A stretch of 57,662 bases of DNA from Candidatus Thorarchaeota archaeon (GTDB taxonomy: Archaea > Asgardarchaeota > Thorarchaeia > Thorarchaeales > Thorarchaeaceae). Position numbers and translations under genes: made by a program. The notes under the pieces were generated by a model that was not told the DNA's origin, did no database searches, and saw nothing but the letters and a program-made list of their open reading frames with translations. Every line of letters starts with the position of its first letter. Position 1 is the stretch's first letter. The stretch lies in assembly GCA_016839245.1 (NCBI GenBank), contig JAEOUN010000015.1, positions 1 to 57,662 of the forward strand, written 5' to 3'. This document shows positions 25,904 to 35,226 of this stretch, in pieces.

Positions 25904-27013
25904 TTGAATCTCGATAAACTCAAGCTCCTGTTTGCACTTCAGGAGCAACCTGTCGCACCAGCATTAGTACTGGCAAAACAGGTGGGAATATCGGCTCCAA
26001 CAGCTCGTGCATGGTTGGAAACGTTGCAAAAAGAACAGGTCTTCGTTGGTGTTCATACAAATCTTAGTTCTCGAAGAATAGGTCTCGAACTTGATGATTT
26101 CTTACTCAAGGTAGAAACTTATGATGCTTTGAAAAAGATTGAACAGTTTTGTGAGGCACATCCATATACGTCCTATAGAGCACGTGTGTTTGGAGGAGAG
26201 AAACAAGGTATCATGGTACAATTCCGAGAACCAGATCGTGCAAGAGCATATCTCTTGAAAGCATTTGATGCCATGAAGAGAGAGGGATTGGTCAGCGAAA
26301 TTAGAGAGCTTCCAACTCTTTCTACTGAATACGGATCTACATTTACAAGACCAAAACTTGATGCATGGGACCCTGAGAAAATGGTGTGGATATTTGATTG
26401 GGAGAATTGGTGGGCAGCATGTCCCTCGGAAATTGCTGCAAACCTAACGAGCCATTCGATGGATGATTCCTTGGTCGACCTTGATTTGTTAGATGTTCAG
26501 ATACTCCAAGAGATTGGTACCAATGCACGTAGAAAAAATATCGAGATAATTGAAGCTCTGGGAATGGATAAGAATGAACCGGGAATACAACAGAAAATAT
26601 CTACTAGATTGAAACGACTTGAGAGAGATGTTATTGAATCGTATAGAGTGTACATCAACTGGACTCATTTTGATGTCTATAATACACCACTAATCATTGC
26701 TAGAGCTGATGAAGAAATCACTAAACGATTGATTTCTTATCTCTCTACCAGTAAATTCCCATTTGGTTCAAATATTAGAAAGATTGATTCTGGCTTTGCT
26801 TGGTCAGCAAGATTGCCGTCAGCACACCTCTCAGAGATGATTTCACTTGTCTGGAGAATTTCAAAAAGCTTTGAGGCGCTGATTATTGACTACAAGAATT
26901 CGCAAGTCTATGGACCCTGGGCCGAAGCGTTCGATGCTAAGACTTGTACGTGGCGAGTGGAGAGAGAGTTTTGCCTTGATATGCCACTTGCAACAATTGG
27001 CTTAAAGGCATAG
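25904..27013 (+). CDS. Transcription regulator with two winged HTH units (Lrp/AsnC-like)
   Basis: About 369 aa starting at TTG 25904, with AGGAAG 7 bases upstream; a GTG at 25868 would overlap the preceding gene. Residues ~5-60 (LAKQVGISAPTARAWLETLQ) form a winged helix followed by a ~110-residue effector-like region. After a Trp-rich stretch a second HTH-like unit begins (LDLLDVQILQEIGTNARRKN), followed again by a similar alpha/beta region. The tandem layout suggests an internal duplication. It lies just upstream of the surface ABC/NosL-like cluster and may control it. Confidence 0.65.
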   Translation: MNLDKLKLLFALQEQPVAPALVLAKQVGISAPTARAWLETLQKEQVFVGVHTNLSSRRIGLELDDFLLKVETYDALKKIEQFCEAHPYTSYRARVFGGEKQGIMVQFREPDRARAYLLKAFDAMKREGLVSEIRELPTLSTEYGSTFTRPKLDAWDPEKMVWIFDWENWWAACPSEIAANLTSHSMDDSLVDLDLLDVQILQEIGTNARRKNIEIIEALGMDKNEPGIQQKISTRLKRLERDVIESYRVYINWTHFDVYNTPLIIARADEEITKRLISYLSTSKFPFGSNIRKIDSGFAWSARLPSAHLSEMISLVWRISKSFEALIIDYKNSQVYGPWAEAFDAKTCTWRVEREFCLDMPLATIGLKA

Positions 27014-27118
27014 TTCGCAAGGGATTTGATTTTCCAGTCTGTGACAAAAATCCAAAAGATTCTAAACTTGCTTGTAACTCTGAGAGATAGCCACAAACTC
27101 CTGGAAGTATGGAATAGG

Positions 27119-27529
27119 ATGAAAAATCAAACAAAACTGATTGGAGTTGGTATCATCTTAATAGTCATACTTACAGGATTAATCCTAAGTGCTGTCTTTG
27201 AGGACAAGGATGGACCGCTTATCTATGAGGTAGACACACTTCCTGTTGAACCGGTAGATGGAGACATCATTCGAGTAGTGATATACTGCATAGATAGATC
27301 AGGTGTATCAAAAGCTCAGCTATCGAGCACCCTTGATGGTACGAATTGGGCGATTCAGGATATGACCTTCTATTCGTGCTTGTGTATTGCAGGTGGAAGA
27401 TGGGTTGGCACGTTTGGCCCTGTCTCCGTAGGTGATGACCCTCAATTTTTTATTACAGCATTTGATAAAGCGGCAATTCCAAATTCAGCAGACACTCAGA
27501 CATTTTCAATTGAACTCGATATAACATAA
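27119..27529 (+). CDS. Membrane-anchored Ig-like domain protein
   Basis: About 136 aa from ATG 27119; the upstream ATG at 27026 would prepend non-coding-like residues. One N-terminal membrane helix (LIGVGIILIVILTGLILS) is followed by a ~100-residue beta-sandwich with the pattern of surface Ig/Big-like domains (VEPVDGDIIRVVIYCIDRSG, GGRWVGTFGPVSVGDD, FFITAFDKA). Cys residues in YSCLCIAG may pair. It is the first gene of a plus-strand run to 30513 with gaps under 20 bases, so it is probably the outside component of that surface system. Confidence 0.65.
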   Translation: MKNQTKLIGVGIILIVILTGLILSAVFEDKDGPLIYEVDTLPVEPVDGDIIRVVIYCIDRSGVSKAQLSSTLDGTNWAIQDMTFYSCLCIAGGRWVGTFGPVSVGDDPQFFITAFDKAAIPNSADTQTFSIELDIT

Positions 27530-27543
27530 TACAGGTGAACATA

Positions 27544-27732
27544 ATGAAACTTGAAGCAATTCTATATATTATACTTCTAATTCTTGGATGTTTAGTAGCT
27601 CTTGCACCCTGGACATTCGTGCCAGTTTGCGTGAATCCAATGCGTTGTTGGGATACTCGTACTGTGGAGACAATATTAGGTGCAGTTATTGCAGTTGTCG
27701 CACTGATTGGTGTATTCAAATCTTTAGAATAA
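27544..27732 (+). CDS. Small DUF4418-like membrane protein
   Basis: About 62 aa from ATG 27544, behind AGGTGAACATA. Two membrane helices flank an outside loop WTFVPVCVNPMRCWDTRTVE. The pair of Cys residues and the sequence after them resemble the core of DUF4418, a family often found beside FtsX/LolD-type ABC transporters. It is about half the usual DUF4418 length. It is too tightly packed between neighbours (15 and 13 bases) to be transcribed alone. A role in metal or thiol chemistry at the membrane is suggested only by the Cys residues and context. Confidence 0.55.
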   Translation: MKLEAILYIILLILGCLVALAPWTFVPVCVNPMRCWDTRTVETILGAVIAVVALIGVFKSLE

Positions 27733-27745
27733 TGGAGGATAAGGA

Positions 27746-28216
27746 TTGAATTCCGAGCAGCGCAAAGCAATGCAGATTGTCATCATCATTTTGTGTTGTC
27801 TCGGAATCTATACCTATACGGCCATTTTCACACCAGTGATTCACTATTGTGATTATACAGGTCTTGAGATTCAAGGCAGGATTGGCCATGAAGTAACATT
27901 TGTCTTTCACAATGGTACAATAGCACACTATTGTTGTGTTAATGTTTCACTAGTAGTATTTCAGATTCTAAAAGATACATCTCAAATTGAAACAATTAAG
28001 AGTATACAGGTTCGATGTCCCATCTGTGGAATGTTGATGGATTGGAATGATCCAATGATTATCTGGGCGTATTCAGAAGAATATCAAAATCCTACTACAC
28101 ACACACCCACAATTGTTCCACTCTGTGAGGATACCCCTGAGGTAGACATGTGCGAGAGTCACTTTTTGAATCAGTATGGGGGATTAATAATCGATAATCC
28201 ATTCGTATGGTCATGA
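27746..28216 (+). CDS. Membrane-anchored Cys-rich protein, NosL-like
   Basis: A 156-aa protein starting at TTG 27746, with GGAGG 7 bases upstream. One N-terminal helix (IVIIILCCLGIYTYTAIFTP) is followed by an outside domain with CDYTG, HYCCVN, CPICGM, LCED and MCES. CPICGM is the kind of CxxCGM motif seen in NosL copper-delivery proteins, and the preceding FVFHNGTIAHYC also fits that family. It probably binds copper or another soft metal outside the cell. It sits between a DUF4418-like gene and the ABC transporter genes, a grouping known from bacterial NosL-type clusters. The family call is tentative. Confidence 0.55.
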   Translation: MNSEQRKAMQIVIIILCCLGIYTYTAIFTPVIHYCDYTGLEIQGRIGHEVTFVFHNGTIAHYCCVNVSLVVFQILKDTSQIETIKSIQVRCPICGMLMDWNDPMIIWAYSEEYQNPTTHTPTIVPLCEDTPEVDMCESHFLNQYGGLIIDNPFVWS

Positions 28217-28231
28217 AGTAGGTGCTTTACC

Positions 28232-28636
28232 TTGCAGAAGAGAAGGATATTGCCTATCATCATCGGATTATCTTTAGTATTCAATATTTTATTTGTAGTA
28301 GAATTTCAGAAAACTTATGATCCTCCTGCATGGCTATTCACGGATCTGGGACCAGGAATAATGCAAGATTCATACTATATCAGAGCCCCAGGTCTTGAAT
28401 CACCCTTTGGGCTGATTGGAGATGTTCCTGGAGGGTATTCACTCTATGTAGGAAACACGCTCCAGAACAAGGGGGAAGTGAATGCATTGGAGAATCTAAA
28501 CGAGAGCGGATGGGCATATGGTATCTCATATCTGGATACAAATTCGATTCTGCTTGCGTTATGTTTTGCAATAATCCCACTGGGTATCATATTGATATTA
28601 GGAAGGAAAAGCTATGGGAGTTCGAAAACACAATAA
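28232..28636 (+). CDS. Membrane protein with two helices and an outside loop
   Basis: A 134-aa protein starting at TTG 28232 behind AGGTG. It has a helix near the N-terminus (ILPIIIGLSLVFNILFVVEF) and one near the C-terminus (ILLALCFAIIPLGIILIL), enclosing ~80 outside residues rich in Gly, Pro and aromatic residues. Its last 23 bases overlap the next gene, the ABC permease, so translation of the two is probably coupled and the protein may be a subunit or partner of that transporter. There is no family match. Confidence 0.6.
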   Translation: MQKRRILPIIIGLSLVFNILFVVEFQKTYDPPAWLFTDLGPGIMQDSYYIRAPGLESPFGLIGDVPGGYSLYVGNTLQNKGEVNALENLNESGWAYGISYLDTNSILLALCFAIIPLGIILILGRKSYGSSKTQ

Positions 28637-29828
28637 TTTAGCAGATTATGCTCTAGGAAATGTCTTGAAATATCGAACCCGTAGTCTTGCTCTCGTCCTG
28701 GCACTGATTATCTCGACAACTCTTCTTTGCTCTGTGGAGTTCATCAGAGAAGGAGTTGTCTTGGATGTAGAAAATTCTCTTGAAGAAGGCCCAGATATAA
28801 TTCTCCAGAAAATAATTGGCGGGCGTCAAGTACCAATTCCAATTTCTTGGATAGAAAATGCATCAGAAACAACGGGAGTTCGACTAGCAACACCTAGAGT
28901 CTGGGGATACTCGGATGTTGGAGGAGGCGCTTTGCTGACGATAATGGGTGTTAACGCCACAGAATATGGAAATGCCACAGGATCTACCGGCACAAATATT
29001 ATTGGAGATGGTCGGTTTCTGAATTGTTCGGACTATCATAAGATGATAATTGGTCAAGGAATAGTAGATTTGATGGCTACCTCAGCAATACCACAACAAG
29101 TGCAAATTGGAACGAAACTCTCTTTGATCACTTATGATGGTAATCTAATAGAGTTTGAAGTCGTTGGCATATTCGATAGCGCATCCAAGATTTATAGCTA
29201 TGATATGATTCTCACTGATTCTCAAAGTGCTCGTGAAGTATTGGGATTTGAGAATAGCACTTGCACAGATATTGCAGTCTGGACAGATTATGGTTCTGAT
29301 CTAAATAGTGTTGCATTTCGCCTTGACACAAGATTTCCAGATGGGCGAATTTTGAGCCGTGATGCAATTAGTGACTCTATGCTAAAAGCATATACTGGGC
29401 GAGCTGGATTCACAGCACTACTCTGGGTTATAGTTCTCATGGGAGTTTTCATTCTAGCATTTGCAGCTTCAAGTGCTGGTTCTGAAGAGGCTCGTAGAGA
29501 AGTCGGATTATTGAAGGCACTCGGATTTGATACAATTGACGTTCTTGAAATCCGGATGCTTGAGAGTATGACTCTGAGTCTTCTAGGAGTAAGTTTAGGA
29601 ATTTCTTTTGCGATTATCTATGATTTCGTATTTGGTGCCCCCCTTGTAGCAGGATTTATTCTAGGATGGAGTCTTGTTTTACTACCTGGAGGAATCCCTC
29701 TAGCGATTTCATTACAGGTCTTATTCACAGTCTATGCAGTTGGGGTAGTGCCAATATTAGTTGCCACAGTAGTTCCAGCCTGGCGTAATGCAATAACTGA
29801 GCCGGATATAGTGCTAAGGGGAGTGTAG
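28614..29828 (+). CDS. ABC transporter permease, FtsX/MacB/LolE type
   Basis: A 404-aa protein with the MacB/FtsX layout: one N-terminal helix after a short amphipathic start (ADYALGNVLKYRTRSL), a ~220-residue outside domain, then three membrane helices near the C-terminus. The coupling region SEEARREVGLLKALGF, which contacts the ATPase, is clear. The ATG lies 6 bases after AGGAAGGAAA. Such transporters use cytosolic ATP hydrolysis to work on substrates outside the membrane rather than moving ions. The partner ATPase follows 4 bases later. The substrate is unknown; the Cys-rich neighbours suggest a metal or redox link. Confidence 0.88.
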   Translation: MGVRKHNNLADYALGNVLKYRTRSLALVLALIISTTLLCSVEFIREGVVLDVENSLEEGPDIILQKIIGGRQVPIPISWIENASETTGVRLATPRVWGYSDVGGGALLTIMGVNATEYGNATGSTGTNIIGDGRFLNCSDYHKMIIGQGIVDLMATSAIPQQVQIGTKLSLITYDGNLIEFEVVGIFDSASKIYSYDMILTDSQSAREVLGFENSTCTDIAVWTDYGSDLNSVAFRLDTRFPDGRILSRDAISDSMLKAYTGRAGFTALLWVIVLMGVFILAFAASSAGSEEARREVGLLKALGFDTIDVLEIRMLESMTLSLLGVSLGISFAIIYDFVFGAPLVAGFILGWSLVLLPGGIPLAISLQVLFTVYAVGVVPILVATVVPAWRNAITEPDIVLRGV

Positions 29829-29832
29829 GATT

Positions 29833-30513
29833 TTGGCAATGATCAAGATGATAGATATCTGCAAGACGTATCACATAAACAGCCCAAGACAGGTAAATGC
29901 CATTAAGAATATCACATTAGAAATTGAGGAGGGGACTATAACTGCGCTAGGAGGTCCTAGTGGCTCGGGCAAGAGCACCACACTTAGTATCATTGGTCTT
30001 CTCACACGGCCGTCCAGGGGTCAAATCTACCTTGAAGAGGAAGATGTATCTAGAGTTTCAGAGGTATATCGAACAAGACTAAGACGGGAGAAGATTGGAT
30101 TCATATTTCAAAATCAGTATCTAATTCCTCAACTTACAGCAGTAGAAAATGTTGCTCTGCCATTACTCTGCACTGATCAAGCCAAATCACAGGCTGAAGA
30201 CCTTGCAAGATCAAAACTAGCGGCTCTTGGACTTGAACATAGACTGGAGTTCCCAGTAGCTGAGCTAAGTGGAGGAGAACTCCAACGTGTTGGTATTGCC
30301 AGAGCGCTGATGAATAATCCAAGGATCTTGATTGCGGATGAACCAAGTGCATCCATTGATGAGACTCTGACAAAAGAGCTTCTTACAACACTGCGAGAAA
30401 TGGTCGACAGAAGAAAACTCACTATCATTATCGCCTCTCATGATGAGATGGTTCTGGAGTGGGCGGATATTTGTCACATGATGCATGATGGCGAGATTGT
30501 CAAATCCAACTGA
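29833..30513 (+). CDS. ABC transporter ATP-binding protein, LolD/MacB type
   Basis: A 226-aa protein of normal length. It contains Walker A GGPSGSGKST, a Q-loop IFQNQYLIPQLT typical of the LolD/MacB subfamily, signature LSGGELQRVGIARAL, Walker B ILIADEPSASID and the H-loop IIASHDEMV. It starts at TTG 29833 or ATG 29839. It drives the FtsX-type permease directly upstream and is the last gene of the surface operon that begins near 27119. The next gene is on the other strand, 4 bases beyond its stop. Confidence 0.92.
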   Translation: MAMIKMIDICKTYHINSPRQVNAIKNITLEIEEGTITALGGPSGSGKSTTLSIIGLLTRPSRGQIYLEEEDVSRVSEVYRTRLRREKIGFIFQNQYLIPQLTAVENVALPLLCTDQAKSQAEDLARSKLAALGLEHRLEFPVAELSGGELQRVGIARALMNNPRILIADEPSASIDETLTKELLTTLREMVDRRKLTIIIASHDEMVLEWADICHMMHDGEIVKSN

Positions 30514-30517
30514 AAGA

Positions 30518-31474
30518 TTATAGTGAAACAATAAGATGGGAAACAAGACTCACCATACTAAAAAGTAGTGATAACGAGGATACTCTAAGTAGCAAATTGG
30601 TGAGTCCTTTGATACTCTCAGAGGGTAATTGCCTCTGTTGCCATATCTTCTCTAAAATGACTCGCCATCCAGCGGAGGCTATGCCAATCCAGAATAAAGC
30701 GGCAAAGAAAGCTGTGTCGGGGAACTCCTGAAAAAGACAGTATGGACAGTGATGAGTTGATAGACCTAAAACAAGAGGAGCAAGAGTATCATGGATGGTC
30801 ACAGTATAGAGAATACCAACCATCATGGAAAGACATAGAGACAAAATTGGTAGATATTTGGTCTTACTTTCAGACCATTGTACAACAATTAGAATTAGTG
30901 AGAGGATAATTGTGAGTACTACAACCATCATGCCGAATTGAGGACCAAATATTGTGGATGGAGAGAATGGAGGATTCACATCATAGATGCTAGAACAACA
31001 TGGAGCATAGATAGGACGAATGGATGCAATCAAGAGCACATCAACAGCGCTATCAATCAAAACCAAAGGGAGTAATATGATAAGAAAAGTAAGCGCAAGA
31101 TCTTTGATAAATGGAAGAAACGGTTGACTTCTATTGGCGACTTCTATGATTAACCAAACACCATAGATGAATGGAAGAATGAGTTTGAGAACTAAGGCAA
31201 TGAAGGAATACGGAGTACCTACATTGATCACACCATAGGAACACATCGCTCCTGGGCAATAAGGGACAAGTGACTGGAGCATCCAAAAGAAGAGCGGTAC
31301 ATTAAGTAATCTTGCTAGAAGAACAATTACCCCAATCATGCTAAGCAAGTAGTACTTTTGCTCAGATGTATGTACATCTTCCTCTGTCCCCCGTAGACCT
31401 TCAGTAATGTTTACTGAGAGAATACCACCATATAGAGCCAAGGCTAATGAGAGAATACCAATAACCAACACCAC
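30518..31474 (-). CDS. Multi-pass membrane protein with CxxxC and CPYC thiol motifs
   Basis: A 318-aa protein with about eight membrane helices. Cys motifs lie near helix ends: CPGAMC in the first third, APCCSS in the middle and HHCPYC in the last third. CPYC is a thioredoxin/DsbB-type pair, so the protein may handle disulfides or metals across the membrane, though it does not match DsbB or VKOR in length. It converges with the ABC ATPase, 4 bases apart, and its thiols fit the Cys-rich NosL/DUF4418-like neighbours. Start uncertain: GTG 31474 is used, but the hydrophobic frame extends ~8 codons further upstream. Confidence 0.55.
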   Translation of the reverse strand: MVLVIGILSLALALYGGILSVNITEGLRGTEEDVHTSEQKYYLLSMIGVIVLLARLLNVPLFFWMLQSLVPYCPGAMCSYGVINVGTPYSFIALVLKLILPFIYGVWLIIEVANRSQPFLPFIKDLALTFLIILLPLVLIDSAVDVLLIASIRPIYAPCCSSIYDVNPPFSPSTIFGPQFGMMVVVLTIILSLILIVVQWSESKTKYLPILSLCLSMMVGILYTVTIHDTLAPLVLGLSTHHCPYCLFQEFPDTAFFAALFWIGIASAGWRVILEKIWQQRQLPSESIKGLTNLLLRVSSLSLLFSMVSLVSHLIVSL

Positions 31475-31608
31475 TATTGTAGTTACTGTGATTATCAGTC
31501 ATATCACCATTATTGCAAATTTGCTCTAACCGACACTAAAGTATTACGCCGCATAGAGAGGTAGATGCTTAAGTGTCAAATCACTATATCAGATAGGGTA
31601 TTTTCACA

Positions 31609-32646
31609 ATGTCAGAGCGCATTCTAGATCTTCTCAAGACACTTTCAGCGACACCAAGTCCAGTGGGAAGAGAGAATTTAGTACAGGATATCATGGAGAG
31701 AGAACTTGGGAATTACTGCGACAATGTATCAAGGGACAAACTTGGCAATCTAATCGCAAGGATGGAGGGAGATGGAGAACATTATGCAATAGTAGCACAT
31801 GCAGATGAAGTTGGATTCTTGGTCAGCAGTATAGAGGAGAAGGGATTCATCAGAGCCAAATGGAACACACAGGGGTACATGCCAGATCTACGACTATTGC
31901 CGGGACAATGGGTATTGGTGATGGCAGATAATGGATTCATCCCAGGATATTTCGCAGTGAAGACAGCTCACCTTGCAGGACCTGAAGGAAAATCACGAAT
32001 TCCAACATATGAAGAAGTGTTTCTCGACATTGGACTATCATCCCGTGAAGAAGTAGAATCTCATGGAATTCATATTGGAGATCCAATCATTTACGCTGCG
32101 CCGGTGGAAACAGTCGGACACAATGTAAGTGGAAAATCTATGGATGACAGAATTGGCCTTGCACTCATGGTAGAATTAGCTTATAGGTTATCATCTATTT
32201 CATCAGAGAAGAGACCTAAGGTCACCTTTGTATCTACAGTCATGGAGGAGTTGGGTGCCAAAGGAGCAGCAACAATTGCTAAAGACCTAGCTGTGGACCA
32301 TGTAATTATCCTTGATATTGGATTCGCTGATGATTATCCTGGAACAAACCAAGAGGTAGGAATAAGTTTGGGAAAAGGGCCTGTTATTGTAATTAAGGAT
32401 GACGCTATGCATTATGCTCATGACTTTGTTAAAATTATATTAGAGACTGCAGAGAGGGAAGAGATACCTATCCAGAGAGCCATCTATCATAATTATGTAA
32501 CTGACGGAGTTCAATTTGCGCTTTATGGGCAATCTGTTGCGGTCATAGCTATACCATGTAGATACACTCATAGTAGCTTTGAAACAATCAATCTCAATGA
32601 TGTGGAAATAGCACTCAAACTATTGGAAAGAGTGCTTTCCTCTTAG
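31609..32646 (+). CDS. M42-family metallo-aminopeptidase
   Basis: A 345-aa protein, normal for the family. Metal-binding and catalytic motifs are IVAHADEVGF, SGKSMDDRIG, STVMEELGAKGA (catalytic Glu and zinc Glu), ILDIGFADD and the final TDGVQF and YTHSSFE with the last metal-binding His. M42 enzymes form dodecameric tetrahedral shells in archaea (TET peptidases) that trim peptides released by the proteasome; cytosolic. ATG 31609 is the start. Its stop codon overlaps that of the converging NfeD-like gene by four bases. Confidence 0.92.
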   Translation: MSERILDLLKTLSATPSPVGRENLVQDIMERELGNYCDNVSRDKLGNLIARMEGDGEHYAIVAHADEVGFLVSSIEEKGFIRAKWNTQGYMPDLRLLPGQWVLVMADNGFIPGYFAVKTAHLAGPEGKSRIPTYEEVFLDIGLSSREEVESHGIHIGDPIIYAAPVETVGHNVSGKSMDDRIGLALMVELAYRLSSISSEKRPKVTFVSTVMEELGAKGAATIAKDLAVDHVIILDIGFADDYPGTNQEVGISLGKGPVIVIKDDAMHYAHDFVKIILETAEREEIPIQRAIYHNYVTDGVQFALYGQSVAVIAIPCRYTHSSFETINLNDVEIALKLLERVLSS

Positions 32647-33041
32647 GAGATTCCATCAGTATAGGATTTCACTATTACCTTCATATACTCACGGGAAACA
32701 ACCACAACTTCTGTTCCAGATGAAATATCTCCAAGATGACTTCTAGCCTGCCAGATTTCAGCTCCAATTTTTACCTTTCCGGAATTTTGAGTGATATCTT
32801 CAATGGCCATGCATCTAATACCTTGCATATCATATAGATAGTAGGAACCATCTTGCAAGGCATCATATACTAGCTGATACTTGATGGCTACGAAGATGAT
32901 AGCGCCCAAGATGGATACAATTATAGTAAAGAGTAATAAATCTGGAACAAAATAATATGCAAGAACAATAAGAATAGGAACGAGCAATAATTCATCAACC
33001 GTAATTGCGATAAACTTGACTTTTGGGGAGAGTTTTACCAC
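32643..33041 (-). CDS. NfeD-like membrane protein
   Basis: A 132-aa protein with two N-terminal membrane helices (VDELLLVPILIVLAYYFV and LLLFTIIVSILGAIIFVAI) and a C-terminal OB-like domain whose SGKVKIGAEIWQARS and SSGTEVVVVSREYMKVIV match the NfeD C-terminal pattern. NfeD proteins usually pair with SPFH/stomatin proteins in membrane microdomain upkeep. No stomatin gene is adjacent here. It converges with the M42 gene, the two stops overlapping in TTAG. Confidence 0.8.
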   Translation of the reverse strand: MVKLSPKVKFIAITVDELLLVPILIVLAYYFVPDLLLFTIIVSILGAIIFVAIKYQLVYDALQDGSYYLYDMQGIRCMAIEDITQNSGKVKIGAEIWQARSHLGDISSGTEVVVVSREYMKVIVKSYTDGIS

Positions 33042-33138
33042 ATATTCACGTCCTAGTTATGATCTGTGTAATGTTTCCATCGAAAGAACAAAAGCTTTTG
33101 CAGCGGATTGAGTTTGATTATATCATATTATTGAAAAG

Positions 33139-34299
33139 GTGGTTCTTGAGGGATTCATTAGTGATTCTTACGTGAAGACAGAAGTAATCCAAGTTATGGC
33201 TGGAGCTGCAATGATATCAGCGGTCACCTATGTTCCGCTTCTAGCTAGAGAAACTCTAGGAATCTCTGAAATCTATATCGCACTTATTGTCGGAGGATAT
33301 GCTTCTGCTTCGTTCATCGCATCATATCTTTTCGGGAGAGCCGGAGATATATACGGTCGACGTATAGTGATTCGTGTTGGACTACTCTTAGCTATGTTTA
33401 GTTTTGCTCTGCTCCTAGTTTCTTCAAATCTAATTGTTTTACTTCTTGTACGAATCGCAAATGGATTTTGTGTTGGAATGTACCCTGGTGCTCTAGCTGC
33501 TTATGCGTATGAGTCTAAAATGAAGATGGGAAGATATGCAACATGGGGGTCAGCAGGATGGGGTATAGGAACTCTATTTTCAGGATATGCAGCAACTTTC
33601 AACATATACAACGCATTTCTTATGGCTACATTATTCATGACCATTGCCTTTGGATCTGCATTAACACTTCCAAAAGCTCCGAGAACAAATATGAAGGTGC
33701 CGCTATTCCCAGTAGCGACATTTAAGAAGAATATGCCTGTATTCATGGTCATACTCGTCCGGCATAGCAGCGCATCGGCCATCTGGACATTATGGCCCCT
33801 ATTTCTCTATGATATTGGAGGAGATGCGTTTACAATAGCAATGGTTCAGGCAACAAATGCAATATCACAAGTCATATTCATGGCATCTATCACTGATAGG
33901 ATTCAAAGCAAGAGATTGATATCTATCGGGTTGATTGTATCAGCTATAACATTCGCAACATTTCTACTTGCACAAAATATCATCCAAATCTTACCAACTC
34001 AGATACTTCTAGGATTCTCGTGGGCATGCATCTACGTAGGATCTCTTAAGAGTGTGACAGAGAATAATACTGATAGATCCACCGCATCAGGACTTCTTCA
34101 ATCGATGATCTCATTATCAGGAGTTTTTGGACCAATTCTTGCGGCATTGATTTATTCAATCTGGCCAAATTACGTTTCAACAATGTATTTTGCTATTATT
34201 ATGTCACTGGTCACTTTTGGTCTATTCTGGTTTAGCAATCGTAGATATTCAGAAATAGAATTCACGACAATGAGTGAGGAAACACTAGAATTAGTATAA
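33139..34299 (+). CDS. Major facilitator superfamily permease
   Basis: A 386-aa protein with 12 predicted membrane helices. The MFS motif A is present after helix 2 as FGRAGDIYGRR. The GTG start at 33139 follows AAAAG only weakly; no better start is seen before the first helix. It is a single-gene transcript with a TATA-like TATATCATATTA about 20 bases upstream. It probably moves a small molecule by proton coupling; the substrate cannot be told. The neighbours (peptidase, GNAT) give no pathway link. Confidence 0.88.
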   Translation: MVLEGFISDSYVKTEVIQVMAGAAMISAVTYVPLLARETLGISEIYIALIVGGYASASFIASYLFGRAGDIYGRRIVIRVGLLLAMFSFALLLVSSNLIVLLLVRIANGFCVGMYPGALAAYAYESKMKMGRYATWGSAGWGIGTLFSGYAATFNIYNAFLMATLFMTIAFGSALTLPKAPRTNMKVPLFPVATFKKNMPVFMVILVRHSSASAIWTLWPLFLYDIGGDAFTIAMVQATNAISQVIFMASITDRIQSKRLISIGLIVSAITFATFLLAQNIIQILPTQILLGFSWACIYVGSLKSVTENNTDRSTASGLLQSMISLSGVFGPILAALIYSIWPNYVSTMYFAIIMSLVTFGLFWFSNRRYSEIEFTTMSEETLELV

Positions 34300-34350
34300 A
34301 GAAGATTGCGTCGTTAGATTCTCTCAAATGTATGTGATTTTGATATAAAA

Positions 34351-35211
34351 ATGAAGGAGATACGTGATACTGTGCAAATCAGAAGGATGACGATTGGAGA
34401 TCTTGATTTTATCTTACACCTGACTTCTGAAGAAGGATGGTCAAGTACTCGACTTGATTTTGAAGAACTTATGCATTTTGATCCAGATGGATGTTTTATC
34501 TTAGAAAGAAAAGATGAAAAAATAGGAATGGTCTGTGCCGCTCCATATGATGGGTTTGGTTTCATTAGCAACCTTATTGTGATTAAAGAGCATAGAAACC
34601 AACAATACGGCACCATCTTGATGAAACACATAATCGATTATTTAGAGAAGAGAGGGATTATGACACAATTACTTGATGGTGTAGTTAAAGCTGTACCCCT
34701 ATATGAGAAACTTGGTTTTAGAAAGAGATACAAATCTCTACGCCTTGAAGGAGTAGTACAACCTAAAGAGTCAGTAGTTGTACGATTTATGAAATCATGG
34801 GATCTTGATACCATAAATGAGTTTGATGCAAGATTCTTTGGTGCATCAAGAGAAAAATTCCTCAACTCTCGTTTCGAACATTTTCCAAACTTATGCAAAG
34901 TTCTTGAGATAGATGGTGATATAGCGGGATATATCATGGGAAGTACAAGTGGAGAATATGTACGAATTGGTCCATGGGTCATGAAGACACACAATGATTA
35001 CGCAGAGGAACTGCTGAGAAGTTTCGCTATGGAAACAAATGGAAGAACTCTAAAAATTGGTGTATTGGAGAATAACACAGACGCGCTGCAATTATTGAAC
35101 AAATACAATTTCACCAATATAAGCTATAGTTGGAGAATGTTGAGAGGAGGAGAAGGTACCTTCACCTTCTCCAACTCTCTTTATGCAATCTGTTGTGCTG
35201 CAAGAGGATAG
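34351..35211 (+). CDS. Double-domain GNAT acetyltransferase
   Basis: A 286-aa protein with two GNAT modules. The first (residues ~8-140) has SNLIVIKEHRNQQYGTILM as its acetyl-CoA loop and YEKLGFRKRYKSL as its end. The second (~150-280) is the divergent C-terminal GNAT-like domain typical of this family (YIMGSTSGEYVRIGPWVM, LKIGVLENNTDALQLLNKYN, FTNI). Enzymes of this shape are common in archaea and bacteria; substrates are mostly unknown. It sits 51 bases after the MFS gene and may be co-transcribed. Confidence 0.85.
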   Translation: MKEIRDTVQIRRMTIGDLDFILHLTSEEGWSSTRLDFEELMHFDPDGCFILERKDEKIGMVCAAPYDGFGFISNLIVIKEHRNQQYGTILMKHIIDYLEKRGIMTQLLDGVVKAVPLYEKLGFRKRYKSLRLEGVVQPKESVVVRFMKSWDLDTINEFDARFFGASREKFLNSRFEHFPNLCKVLEIDGDIAGYIMGSTSGEYVRIGPWVMKTHNDYAEELLRSFAMETNGRTLKIGVLENNTDALQLLNKYNFTNISYSWRMLRGGEGTFTFSNSLYAICCAARG

Positions 35212-35226
35212 ATTGCAAAAGAGATA

